Below, piece by piece: positions 8,509 through 16,453 of a stretch of DNA of 64,000 nucleotides. This stretch comes from Planctomycetaceae bacterium. Its GTDB lineage: Bacteria; Planctomycetota; Phycisphaerae; Phycisphaerales; SM1A02. The notes beneath the pieces were generated by a model. It saw only the letters and a program-made list of their open reading frames with translations. It was not told the DNA's origin and did no database searches. Position 1 is the first letter of the stretch. Each line of letters begins with the position of its first letter. A program made the position numbers and the translations under genes. The stretch is taken from the NCBI GenBank assembly GCA_027490145.1, contig JAIXYQ010000015.1, positions 124,001 to 188,000 of the forward strand, in the 5' to 3' direction.

Positions 8509-10902
8509 ATGACGCGTGACGAATGCCGTGCATCGAGCCCTTCCCGATGGATCCGTGCCGGAGCGATGCTGACTGCGGCAGTGCTCTCGGCCTGCGCCGG
8601 GTCGCCCGTCGGCTCCACCGTCGCCATCGGCGGGGATCAGGGTGACCAGGCCACCGAGCAGGCTGGGCGCATGGCCACGCGCATCACGCACGGGCCGATC
8701 CTCGGTGAACTCGTTGGCGACGGCGTGCAGGTCTGGATCCGACTGGATGGGGAGCCCGGCAGCCATGTCGCGCTCGAGGTGCTCGATGCGCAGGGGAACG
8801 CCGTGGCGCAGCGCCTGTCCTGCGACGTCGCCGACCGGCGCACGCCGCGCACACTCGTCTGGTCCGTGCAGGGGCTCGCACCGGGCAGTGTGCACCGCTA
8901 CCGGATCGCCGGCGTCGCGGGTGGTGCATCGCGCACGCCCGAGGGCTTCGACGGCACCATCCGCATCGTGCCCGACGGTGCGAGCTCGGTCACGCTGGCC
9001 GTCGGCAGCTGCGCGGACGAGAAGGCCGGCACGCAGCAGCTGTTGCGCACGGTGGCATCGATGCATCCGGATGCTGCGGCATTCATCGGCGACACGCCGT
9101 ACATCGACACGACCGATCTGGCCAGGCAGCGCAAGCGCTACGGCGAGTTCCTCGGGCAGCCCGGGATGGCGGAGTGGCTCGCGTCCACGCCGCTCGCCAG
9201 CGTGTGGGATGACCACGACTTCGGCCTCAACGACACTGATGGCCGCCTCAAGGGCAAGGAGCGCAGCCTGCAGGCGTTCCGCGAATGGCACCCGAATCCA
9301 TCCTTCGGTACCGGCACGGAGGGGGTCCATCATCGCTTCCGGCTCGGCGCGATGGAGGTCTTCATGCTCGACACGCGGTGGTTCGCACGCACGGCCCGGT
9401 GTGCCGCACCGGATGCCGCGGACGCGGTGATGGAAGGCTCGGCCGACGCCGCCACGTCGGCAGGTTGGACGCTCCTGGGCCGTGAGCAATGGGCGTGGCT
9501 GCAGAACGGCCTGCGGGCCTCGACCGCGCCGATCAAGCTGATCGTGAGCAGCATGGTCTTCAACAGTTCCGTGCGGCCGCTCAAGACCGACTACTGGGGC
9601 ATGTACCCCGAGGAGTACGCGCGCCTGATGCGGATGGTGCGCGACGTGCCGGGTGGCGTGGTGCTCGTGAGCGGCGATGTGCACACCAGCCGCCTGCTGC
9701 TGCATCCGACGCAGGCCAGCGCGGGTCGTGACCTGTGGGAAGTCGTGTCGAGCCCCATGCATGCAGGCGTGCATGACTCGAGCCTCTGGTCGCGCAGTGA
9801 CTGGGTGAAGGAGCACTTCCCGCACCCGAACATGATGGCACTCTTCACCGCTCGGCAGGTGGGCGGCGTGGCCACGCTCGGCGTGCGCTTCGTCGACAAG
9901 GACGGCGCCGTGTTCATGGACCGGGAGCTCGTCCGTGTGGAGTCGAACGCCCGCGCGATCGTGATCGAGGCAGCAGCCGACCGTGAGGGCCTGCATCGGT
10001 TGCGACGGGTCATCGAGCCGTGGTTCATGGATGGCGAACGCCCGGCACCGGCAGCCGGCTCGCTTGCGGGGCAGCGCGCGGAGGCCACCGCCACCATCGA
10101 GGCGCTGCGGGCGCTGTTGGGGCCATCGCCTGGTGCGTGTCGGCTCGAGCCGGTCGGGGATGGGACCACGTTGATGACCGCCTACGCCTCGCCGCGAGTG
10201 CGTGAGTCGGTCAGCGGCGATGCGCGCTCGGCGTTCTTCACGCGTCCGGCGTGGTTGCCGCCGGGCGGCGAGGGGCCCACGCGCGCGCAGTGGCTCGCAG
10301 CGGCGTCGCCGGATGCTCAGGCGCATCCCGTGCTGGCGTACGGCGATGATGCCTTCAACGTGTACATGGCTGCAGTCAATGGCAGCGTGCAGCTCGAACG
10401 CGCCGACGGCACGATGCGGTGCCTCGTGCACGACGGCACCAACGAGCGGCCGTACACGAGCCTGGCGACGTCGTTGGTCGATCGCGGTGCGCTCGCGGCA
10501 CAGGACGCGACGCTCGATGGCCTGCGCGCACTGTGGGGGCGCGAGCCGGCCGTCGTGCAAGCAGCATGCGATGGGAATGAGCGATTCGTCTGGTGGCGCG
10601 AGGTGCCGTGCGACCAATGGCCACAGTCACCGTTCGGGATGCGGCTGCTGGCGGGCCAGGCGGCGGCCGTCGACGCATCGGTGATCCCGATCGGGTCGCT
10701 GCTGCTGCTGGTGCCCGAGCCGGTTGATGCGTCGCTTCCGCCGGAGCTGCGCGCGCCGCGCATCGTCTACGCAGCCGATTGCGGCGGCGCGATCCGGGGC
10801 GCCGAACGCATCGACCTGTACCTGGGTGCAGGCGACGACGCGCTCGCCACGGCCGGTAGCGTGAAGGCGCGTGTCCGCGTGTACCGGATCAGCGCGCAGT
10901 GA
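8509..10902 (+). CDS. PhoD-type alkaline phosphatase/phosphodiesterase lipoprotein with extra C-terminal domain
   Basis: The 797-residue product has a lipoprotein signal: a hydrophobic stretch ending in LSAC near residue 30. An N-terminal PhoD fibronectin-like domain (ITHGPILGELVGDGVQVWIR) precedes the metallophosphatase domain, with GSCADEK, GDTPYIDTTD, VWDDHDFGLND, SSMVFNSSV and VSGDVHTSR. PhoD enzymes release phosphate from mono- or diesters outside the cytoplasm. The last ~320 residues (from about 470) match no domain I recognise; they include PVLAYGDDAFNVYMAAVNG and WGREPAVVQ. I chose ATG 8509; an in-frame GTG at 8491 would add six residues. No clear ribosome-binding site or -10 box is visible. 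Confidence 0.85.
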   Translation: MTRDECRASSPSRWIRAGAMLTAAVLSACAGSPVGSTVAIGGDQGDQATEQAGRMATRITHGPILGELVGDGVQVWIRLDGEPGSHVALEVLDAQGNAVAQRLSCDVADRRTPRTLVWSVQGLAPGSVHRYRIAGVAGGASRTPEGFDGTIRIVPDGASSVTLAVGSCADEKAGTQQLLRTVASMHPDAAAFIGDTPYIDTTDLARQRKRYGEFLGQPGMAEWLASTPLASVWDDHDFGLNDTDGRLKGKERSLQAFREWHPNPSFGTGTEGVHHRFRLGAMEVFMLDTRWFARTARCAAPDAADAVMEGSADAATSAGWTLLGREQWAWLQNGLRASTAPIKLIVSSMVFNSSVRPLKTDYWGMYPEEYARLMRMVRDVPGGVVLVSGDVHTSRLLLHPTQASAGRDLWEVVSSPMHAGVHDSSLWSRSDWVKEHFPHPNMMALFTARQVGGVATLGVRFVDKDGAVFMDRELVRVESNARAIVIEAAADREGLHRLRRVIEPWFMDGERPAPAAGSLAGQRAEATATIEALRALLGPSPGACRLEPVGDGTTLMTAYASPRVRESVSGDARSAFFTRPAWLPPGGEGPTRAQWLAAASPDAQAHPVLAYGDDAFNVYMAAVNGSVQLERADGTMRCLVHDGTNERPYTSLATSLVDRGALAAQDATLDGLRALWGREPAVVQAACDGNERFVWWREVPCDQWPQSPFGMRLLAGQAAAVDASVIPIGSLLLLVPEPVDASLPPELRAPRIVYAADCGGAIRGAERIDLYLGAGDDALATAGSVKARVRVYRISAQ

Positions 10903-10914
10903 TGGGGTGATCCC

Positions 10915-12327
10915 TCAGGGGCACTCACCCCATGCAGCGAGCATCAAGGCCAGATCCACGCAGTCGGTCGCACCGTCCGCGTTGATGTCAGCCGTCCCGG
11001 ATCCAGCGCCGCTTTCGCCCCAGGCACTGACGAGCACTCCGAGATCCCGACCATCGGTGGTGCCATCGGCATTCAGGTCGGACGCGCAGATCGGCAAGGA
11101 TGCACAGGAATCCGGCGTGCCGTCAGCATTGCAGTCCTGAGAAGGATCGAGCTGGATTTCCAGTTCGTCGCTGAGGCCATCTTCGTCACAATCCCCACCG
11201 ATTGCGACCAGCGCAATGCCGCTGCCTTGCGACGAGAAATAGGGAAGGAACGCGGTGCCGGCGATGAGCTGATTGCCCCACGGTCGGTTGACGGAACCAT
11301 TGGGCAGTGCGATCGTCTCCTGTGAGGACCACGAGGACCCAACGCGTCGCGCGACCTGCAGGATCCGTGGGGCATCGAATCGATCGCCACTGACGATCGC
11401 TGTGCCGTCGCGTGGGCAAGACACGCCCCACTCCCAGTTGCTTTCGTTGTTCGGAGGCCCGAGCTTGAGCACTTGCTGCCAGCTGCCGTTGCTTGACCGT
11501 TCATAGAAGAAGGCGGCTCCTGCCTGGCCCGACGCACCGCTGTCATCGCGAGCACGAACGATGAGGGTCGAGCCATCCGCGAAGATGCCGGTTCCGAACA
11601 ATGAGCAACCGACGGCTCCGATCGGGGCCGGGAGCTGTGCGGGCGCGGCAGCCAGGTTGGAGAGGTCATACAACCAGACCCGACCGGTGCAGCTCGAGAC
11701 CGGCGACACGGCTTCTGCCACCGCAAGTTGGCCACCGATCACCCGGATGCTCGCGCCGAAGTTCTGTTGTGAAGCCGGAAAGGGAGGCAGCAGGATGCGA
11801 GTCGTCTGCCATCCTTGTGCCGAGCGCTCCAGCACATGTACTCGGCCCGGGTACGAGGAGTCGATTGGATCGCCGATGAACATCTGTCCACCATGGACCG
11901 CCAGTGACGAAGGCGAAGCAGCATTCAGTGGGATGGCTTGGCGATGGATCGGTCCTGAATTGGTCCGCTCGAAGACGTGCACCAGCCCAGTCCCTTGTTC
12001 GGAGACGAAAAGCTCATCCGCCGTAAGTTCGACGTTCTGTCCAAAGTGTCCGTTGGGTACCGGGTTCGGGGATCGCAGGTCGCGCCACGAAGGTTCATTT
12101 GCGGGGTTCAGCGTGAAGACCCTGACGACGCCCTCGCGGTTGATCCCTGCATCGCTCGCTCCGATCGCTAGCACCAGGCGGGTCCCCTCAAGCCGCACGC
12201 CACTTCCGGTGGCGTAACTTGGCGCTCCGGTGGACGTTGTGGGAAGTGGGAGGTTGCCGGACGGTGAAAGCTGAGCATGGGCGACCGATGAGACACAGAT
12301 CGACGTGAGCAGCGCTATCTGATGCAT
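10915..12327 (-). CDS. Exported FG-GAP-like propeller protein with dockerin-like C-terminal tag
   Basis: The 470-residue product begins with a standard signal peptide (MHQIALLTSICVSSVAHAQ). The body consists of propeller-type repeats such as LVLAIGASDAGINREGVVRVF and ELFVSEQGTGLVHVFER, as in FG-GAP/integrin-alpha-like proteins. The C-terminus has two EF-hand-like dockerin repeats, DLNADGTTDGRDLGVLVSAWG and DINADGATDCVDLALMLAAWG, and ends in ECP. A preceding CDEDGLSDELEI...CNADGTPDSC segment is also calcium-binding-like. The start is fixed by AGGAG five bases upstream and by the signal peptide. Extracellular or surface-anchored; the ligand is unknown. Confidence 0.85.
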   Translation of the reverse strand: MHQIALLTSICVSSVAHAQLSPSGNLPLPTTSTGAPSYATGSGVRLEGTRLVLAIGASDAGINREGVVRVFTLNPANEPSWRDLRSPNPVPNGHFGQNVELTADELFVSEQGTGLVHVFERTNSGPIHRQAIPLNAASPSSLAVHGGQMFIGDPIDSSYPGRVHVLERSAQGWQTTRILLPPFPASQQNFGASIRVIGGQLAVAEAVSPVSSCTGRVWLYDLSNLAAAPAQLPAPIGAVGCSLFGTGIFADGSTLIVRARDDSGASGQAGAAFFYERSSNGSWQQVLKLGPPNNESNWEWGVSCPRDGTAIVSGDRFDAPRILQVARRVGSSWSSQETIALPNGSVNRPWGNQLIAGTAFLPYFSSQGSGIALVAIGGDCDEDGLSDELEIQLDPSQDCNADGTPDSCASLPICASDLNADGTTDGRDLGVLVSAWGESGAGSGTADINADGATDCVDLALMLAAWGECP

Positions 12328-12489
12328 GCATTCTCCTGATGGGGTGGTGCGCGCCAGCCGTGAGCGCCGGCGGGTGCCGGCGCCCCCCGGAAGGCTGGCG
12401 CAGAGGGTCAAGCGGATGAGGCCGCGCACGAGGGCAGCGGAATCCGAAGGTGGCCCCAGACGACCCCAGGGGCCGCAGATCGAGTCGAG
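12328..12489. other. 162-base intergenic region with a weak hairpin
   Basis: Lies between the start of the propeller gene and the end of the sigma-factor unit, both on the minus strand. GGCCCC at 12452-12457 pairs with GGGGCC at 12469-12474 and could form a terminator hairpin for the sigma operon, but there is no T-tract. Nothing else is recognisable. Confidence 0.3.
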
Positions 12490-12756
12490 TCAGCTTGCTG
12501 GTCGATCAGGAGTGGCCAAACGTGCCGCCTCGTCGGCGATCAGCAGGCTGAGGACCTCGTACCCGGCCAGGCGATCATGGCCGAACTGCCGATCAATGGA
12601 TCCGTGCCAGCCATCACTGGGGGTTCCCCGCAGTGCAACGAAGCACTCCTGGACACGCGCCCAGGTCGAGGCGGCCATGCCGTCGAAATCACGCCACGCA
12701 GGGGCACCGAGTTCCGGATCGAAGAAGGGCTGGGATGACGATTGGGGGTGCTTCAT
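12490..12756 (-). CDS. 88-residue protein of unknown function, coupled to the ECF sigma factor
   Basis: The ATG at 12756 overlaps the TGA of the sigma-factor gene (ATGA), which strongly suggests translational coupling and a real gene. The product is soluble-looking, rich in Trp, Asp and Ala, with no transmembrane segment, Cys/His zinc site or signal peptide (it begins MKHPQSSSQPFFDPELG and later has GHDRLAGYEVLSLL). I do not recognise its family. By position it could modulate the sigma factor, but no anti-sigma signature such as a ZAS zinc motif is visible. Confidence 0.6.
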   Translation of the reverse strand: MKHPQSSSQPFFDPELGAPAWRDFDGMAASTWARVQECFVALRGTPSDGWHGSIDRQFGHDRLAGYEVLSLLIADEAARLATPDRPAS

Positions 12757-13403
12757 GATGCATCCTGTCGCTTCGAGGGGACGAGGTCGGGTCGGCGGGC
12801 AGACAACTCCCGATGCAGCCAGGCGCGGGCGAACATCCAATCGTTGACCACGGTGCGCCGCGACACGCCCAGGCAGGTGGCGACCTCCTCCAGCTCGAGG
12901 CCACCCACGAACCGCAACCATGCCACGCTGGCCGCCCGGGGAGCCAGTGCATCGAGATGGTCGAGCAGTTCGATGATGGGCATGCCCAGATCGGTGGATC
13001 CGGGCGAGAACCCGAGCTCCTGCACATCAAGCCTGATGCCTTCGCCCGAGCCGGCGGTGCCCGTGCGACGCTCGAGCTGGGCGCGCCGTCCGGCATCGAT
13101 GATCACCTGGCCCATCATGCGCACGAGCGAGCCGAAGAGGTGCGCGCGGTTCTCGAACGCAACATCGCCGGCCTTCAGGTAGAGCTCGTGCACGAGCACG
13201 GTGGTGTCGATCGGCCGGTTCGTGCCCTCTGCGCGCAATCGGTGCCGGGCCATGCGGTGAACCTCGGCGTAGATCTGGTCCCAGAGTTCGCGCAGCGCCG
13301 ACAGGTCCCCGCGCTGCCGGCGCTGCAGCAGGGCATCGATCACGGCGTGCCGGGATGCCGGATCGGGAAAGGATGCGTCGTGGGTGGGTTCCTGCTGCGA
13401 CAT
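12753..13403 (-). CDS. ECF-type RNA polymerase sigma factor (Sigma70_ECF family)
   Basis: The 216-residue protein directs RNA polymerase to a set of promoters. Region 2 is seen in LWDQIYAEVHRMARHRL, followed by LVHELYLK and NRAHLFGSLVRMMGQVIID, which are characteristic of the planctomycete-expanded PF07638 group. Region 4 is the helix-turn-helix ELEEVATCLGVSRRTVVNDW. I chose the ATG at 13403 (MSQQEPTHD); an alternative ATG at 13427 would add eight residues. In this phylum such sigma factors are usually found next to serine/threonine kinases, and here the divergent neighbour 63 bases away is one. Confidence 0.9.
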   Translation of the reverse strand: MSQQEPTHDASFPDPASRHAVIDALLQRRQRGDLSALRELWDQIYAEVHRMARHRLRAEGTNRPIDTTVLVHELYLKAGDVAFENRAHLFGSLVRMMGQVIIDAGRRAQLERRTGTAGSGEGIRLDVQELGFSPGSTDLGMPIIELLDHLDALAPRAASVAWLRFVGGLELEEVATCLGVSRRTVVNDWMFARAWLHRELSARRPDLVPSKRQDAS

Positions 13404-13451
13404 GGGTTCCGATCCCTTCAAGCGCATTGTCGGCATTCGAGGGCAACGAAT

Positions 13452-13457
13452 TACACT
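13452..13457 (+). promoter_or_regulatory. Leaderless-type -10 box of the kinase gene
   Basis: TACACT followed by 9 bases and the ATG at 13467; no Shine-Dalgarno. A possible TTGTCG -35 starts 25 bases upstream (19-base spacer). Confidence 0.45.
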
Positions 13458-13466
13458 GTTCCGCCC

Positions 13467-16391
13467 ATGGATCACGATTCGACCGAATCAAGAGGCCTGA
13501 TCGCGGTCCATGCCTGCTTCGAGCTGCTCTGCGATGGCCGCGAGGCCGACGCCGTGGCCCGATTCCAGCCGGCCATCGTGGCCGAGGCCCGCGCACTGCT
13601 TGGCTTGAATGCCCAGATGTCCTCGGTGGGTGCAGCCGCCGCCTCGGATGGCATCGGTCCCGGCGCGGTGCTCGGCGAGTTCACGCTCGTGCGACCCGTG
13701 GGGCAGGGCGGGCTCGGGCGGGTCTTCGAGGCCATCGAGCATGGCGTCGGTCGCCACGTTGCCGTCAAGGTGATGCCCGCCGTCTGGCGTGCCGATGATC
13801 GTCCGCTGCGGCCGTCGGAAGCCCGGCTCCTGGCCCAGCTCGAGCATCCAGGGATCGCTCGGCTCTACCGGGCGGACGTGACCGAGCTCAACGGTCGGCG
13901 TTGGTTCTGGATCGCGATGGAACTCGTCCGGGATGCCCGCACGCTCACGGACTGGGCCGCCGAGCAGGGGCGTTCGATCGACGAACGCATCGAAGCCATC
14001 GCCACCGTGGCCGAGGCGGTGCAGCACGCCCACGGCCGCGGCGTGATCCACCGCGATCTCAAGCCGGGCAACGTGCTCGTCGATGGCGATGGCCGAGCAG
14101 TCGTGATCGACTTCGGCATCGCGGGGATGACGGAGCAGGCTCCAGCCGTCACCAACGTGCTGCTGGGCACCAAACTCGAGGGCACGCTGGGCTACGTCGC
14201 GCCCGAGTCGCTCGATCCGCACCGTCCGCCGGACGTGCGATCGGACCTCTTTGCGCTCGGGGCGATGCTCTTCGAGCTCATCAGTGGCCGACCGTTGCGG
14301 ACGGTGGCCGGGGCGACCATCGCGCAGCAACTGCACATCGTGTCGAGGCCGGTCATCGTGCAGCTGCCGCAGCTCACGGGTTTGGCGCGTCGCGAACTCG
14401 AGCGCATCATCCGCCGCGCCACGGCGCACGATCCCGCGGACCGCTACCAGACGGCAGCCCAGTTCGCCGAAGACCTGCGGCGCCACCTGCGCGGCGAGCC
14501 CGTCCTGACGCAGGAGCAGGGAGCGGTGGAGCGTTGGCGGCGGGCCCTTTGGCGGCACCGACTCCCGGTGGCGGTGGGGTCGGCCGTCTCGGCGTCGTTG
14601 CTTGCCTTGACGCTGGTGGCGGTCAATCAGACCGCGCGCGCCCGCCATGAGTCGCGGCTCGCACGACTGTCGCTGGCATCGCGGGCGCTCGTCGATGCAG
14701 ATCGCCTGGTCATCGAGCGTGTCGTCGATGCGATGGATGACGAGGCCCCCACCTTCGAACGTGATCTGCTTCGTCGCATGCTCGCCGTCGGACAGGCTGG
14801 GCTGGTGCCGATGACGTGCCTTGACTGGGACGTGGTGGATGGAACCGGGGTCGGGATCTTCGAGGATGCGTCGGCGCCCGTGCACGGCCCGATGCTCGCA
14901 CAGGTGGTGGATGGGCACGTCATCTGGTCCATGCCGATCGTGTCCCCGGAGGTCGGTGCGCTTGCGCTCTCGGCTGATCGGACGCGTGCGCTCGTCTGCA
15001 CGCAGGGTGGACATGTCGCGTGGCAGGACCTACCGATCGGGTCGGTGACGCAGCTGCCGCGTGGATCGGGGAATCCTGAGTGCAACCAAGGAAGCATCAC
15101 GCAGACGGGATCGGGTCATCTGGTCTGTGCCGGGACCACGGTGCACGTCATCGAGCCCGGAGCGGAGGATGCGTCCTGGTCGCTGGAGCCGAACCTGGGC
15201 TTGATCAGGGATCTGGCAGCGTCACCTTCGGATCCGTCCTTGGTCCTGCTCGGTGCCGAGAAGGGCGTACTGCTGCTCGATGTCTCGTCGCGTTCGGTCC
15301 GCACCCTTGGTGATCCCGGTGAACGTGCACGTGCCGTGGCGTGGTCGCCCGATGGACGCATGGCGTTCGTGGCGTCCCGGGCGCTCACGGCGTTCGATGC
15401 GTCCACCGGTGTGCGGATGTGGACGGCACAGGGACATCAGTCGGGCATCTGGGGCGTCGTCGCGCTCGATCACGGTCGGTGCGCGACGGCATCGGCCGAC
15501 GGCTCGATCCGCGTGTGGTCAACCAAGGACGGTACGGCCATTGGTGCGCTGCCGCTGTCCTCGGACCGGCTCTGGAGCCTGGGCACCGACGGGGATGTCC
15601 TGACCGCCGGTGGCTCCCGGGGCGCCTACACCATCACGCATCGGGAGGTGCGCGATTGGTTCGGCAACCCTGGCGGCAGCCTGGCCTTTGACGTGCAGCC
15701 CGGTGTGGGCTCGGTCGACGCCGCGGGGCGCGATCAGGTTCGCATCTCGACTCGACACGATCCTGCGCGGATCATCAATGTGCTGGGCATCGGTGTCGCC
15801 ATGCGCTCGTCGATGAGCCCGTCGGGAGACCTGATCGCGTTGGCGGGTGACTCGGGCGCGGTGATGTTGCTTCGGTCGGATGGTTCGCCGATCTGGATCG
15901 ATCGCGGTCATGGATCGCCTGATGATGTCCACGAGCCACAGGGCTTCCGGTCCATCGACATCGCGCCAGGGGATGGACATGTCCTGCTTGGCGCGCGCCA
16001 GTTCGGCGCTGTCTGCCTGGATCGTCACGATGGCCACATGCGTTGGACCACGCGCCTGCCGAGCGAATGCGAATCGGTCGCTTGGTCGCATGATGGACGC
16101 CACGCGTTCCTCGTCACGCGGGAAGGGCAGCTCCTGAAGCTGGACGCCGGCGATGGCCGGGTGCTCCAGAGCGTGCAGCCGTTCAAGCAGGGCGCGGGCG
16201 CCGTGACGGTCTCAGCCGATGGATCGCGCGTGCTGGCAGGCTCGGGTGAGGGTGCCTTGGTCGTGTTCGATGCCCAGAGCCTCGAGGAACTGGTTCGCAT
16301 CCCCGTCATGCAGCGCGTGATCGAGCACCTGTGGCTGGATGTCGACGGGGTCCACCTGGTGGATGTGGCCGGCCGGCACGTGGTGCGGTGA
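13467..16391 (+). CDS. Serine/threonine protein kinase with transmembrane segment and WD40-like propeller
   Basis: The 974-residue membrane kinase has an N-terminal kinase domain (about 68-345) with all key residues: glycine loop GQGGLGRVFEA, Lys101 in VAVKVM, catalytic loop VIHRDLKPGN (Asp ~197), DFG in VIDFGIAG (~215) and GTLGYVAPESLDP. A single transmembrane helix follows (LPVAVGSAVSASLLALTLVAV, about 370-392). The C-terminal ~570 residues form WD40/PQQ-like propeller blades (GHQSGIWGVV, CATASADGSIRVWSTKDG, VAWSHDGRHAFLV). The likely role is to sense an extracytoplasmic signal and phosphorylate cytosolic targets, possibly the divergent sigma factor unit. The frame upstream of 13467 is antisense to the sigma gene and is excluded. 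Confidence 0.92.
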   Translation: MDHDSTESRGLIAVHACFELLCDGREADAVARFQPAIVAEARALLGLNAQMSSVGAAAASDGIGPGAVLGEFTLVRPVGQGGLGRVFEAIEHGVGRHVAVKVMPAVWRADDRPLRPSEARLLAQLEHPGIARLYRADVTELNGRRWFWIAMELVRDARTLTDWAAEQGRSIDERIEAIATVAEAVQHAHGRGVIHRDLKPGNVLVDGDGRAVVIDFGIAGMTEQAPAVTNVLLGTKLEGTLGYVAPESLDPHRPPDVRSDLFALGAMLFELISGRPLRTVAGATIAQQLHIVSRPVIVQLPQLTGLARRELERIIRRATAHDPADRYQTAAQFAEDLRRHLRGEPVLTQEQGAVERWRRALWRHRLPVAVGSAVSASLLALTLVAVNQTARARHESRLARLSLASRALVDADRLVIERVVDAMDDEAPTFERDLLRRMLAVGQAGLVPMTCLDWDVVDGTGVGIFEDASAPVHGPMLAQVVDGHVIWSMPIVSPEVGALALSADRTRALVCTQGGHVAWQDLPIGSVTQLPRGSGNPECNQGSITQTGSGHLVCAGTTVHVIEPGAEDASWSLEPNLGLIRDLAASPSDPSLVLLGAEKGVLLLDVSSRSVRTLGDPGERARAVAWSPDGRMAFVASRALTAFDASTGVRMWTAQGHQSGIWGVVALDHGRCATASADGSIRVWSTKDGTAIGALPLSSDRLWSLGTDGDVLTAGGSRGAYTITHREVRDWFGNPGGSLAFDVQPGVGSVDAAGRDQVRISTRHDPARIINVLGIGVAMRSSMSPSGDLIALAGDSGAVMLLRSDGSPIWIDRGHGSPDDVHEPQGFRSIDIAPGDGHVLLGARQFGAVCLDRHDGHMRWTTRLPSECESVAWSHDGRHAFLVTREGQLLKLDAGDGRVLQSVQPFKQGAGAVTVSADGSRVLAGSGEGALVVFDAQSLEELVRIPVMQRVIEHLWLDVDGVHLVDVAGRHVVR

Positions 16392-16453
16392 CGGCCGGTC
16401 GTTCGGGTGACCTTCGCAGCCACGAGGGACTTTCGGACCGCTGGCTTGCCCCG

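Noticed and set aside
8302-10617. 771-codon open frame on the minus strand
   Set aside because: Antisense to the PhoD-type gene and merges out of frame into the phosphoesterase gene; composition typical of a shadow frame.
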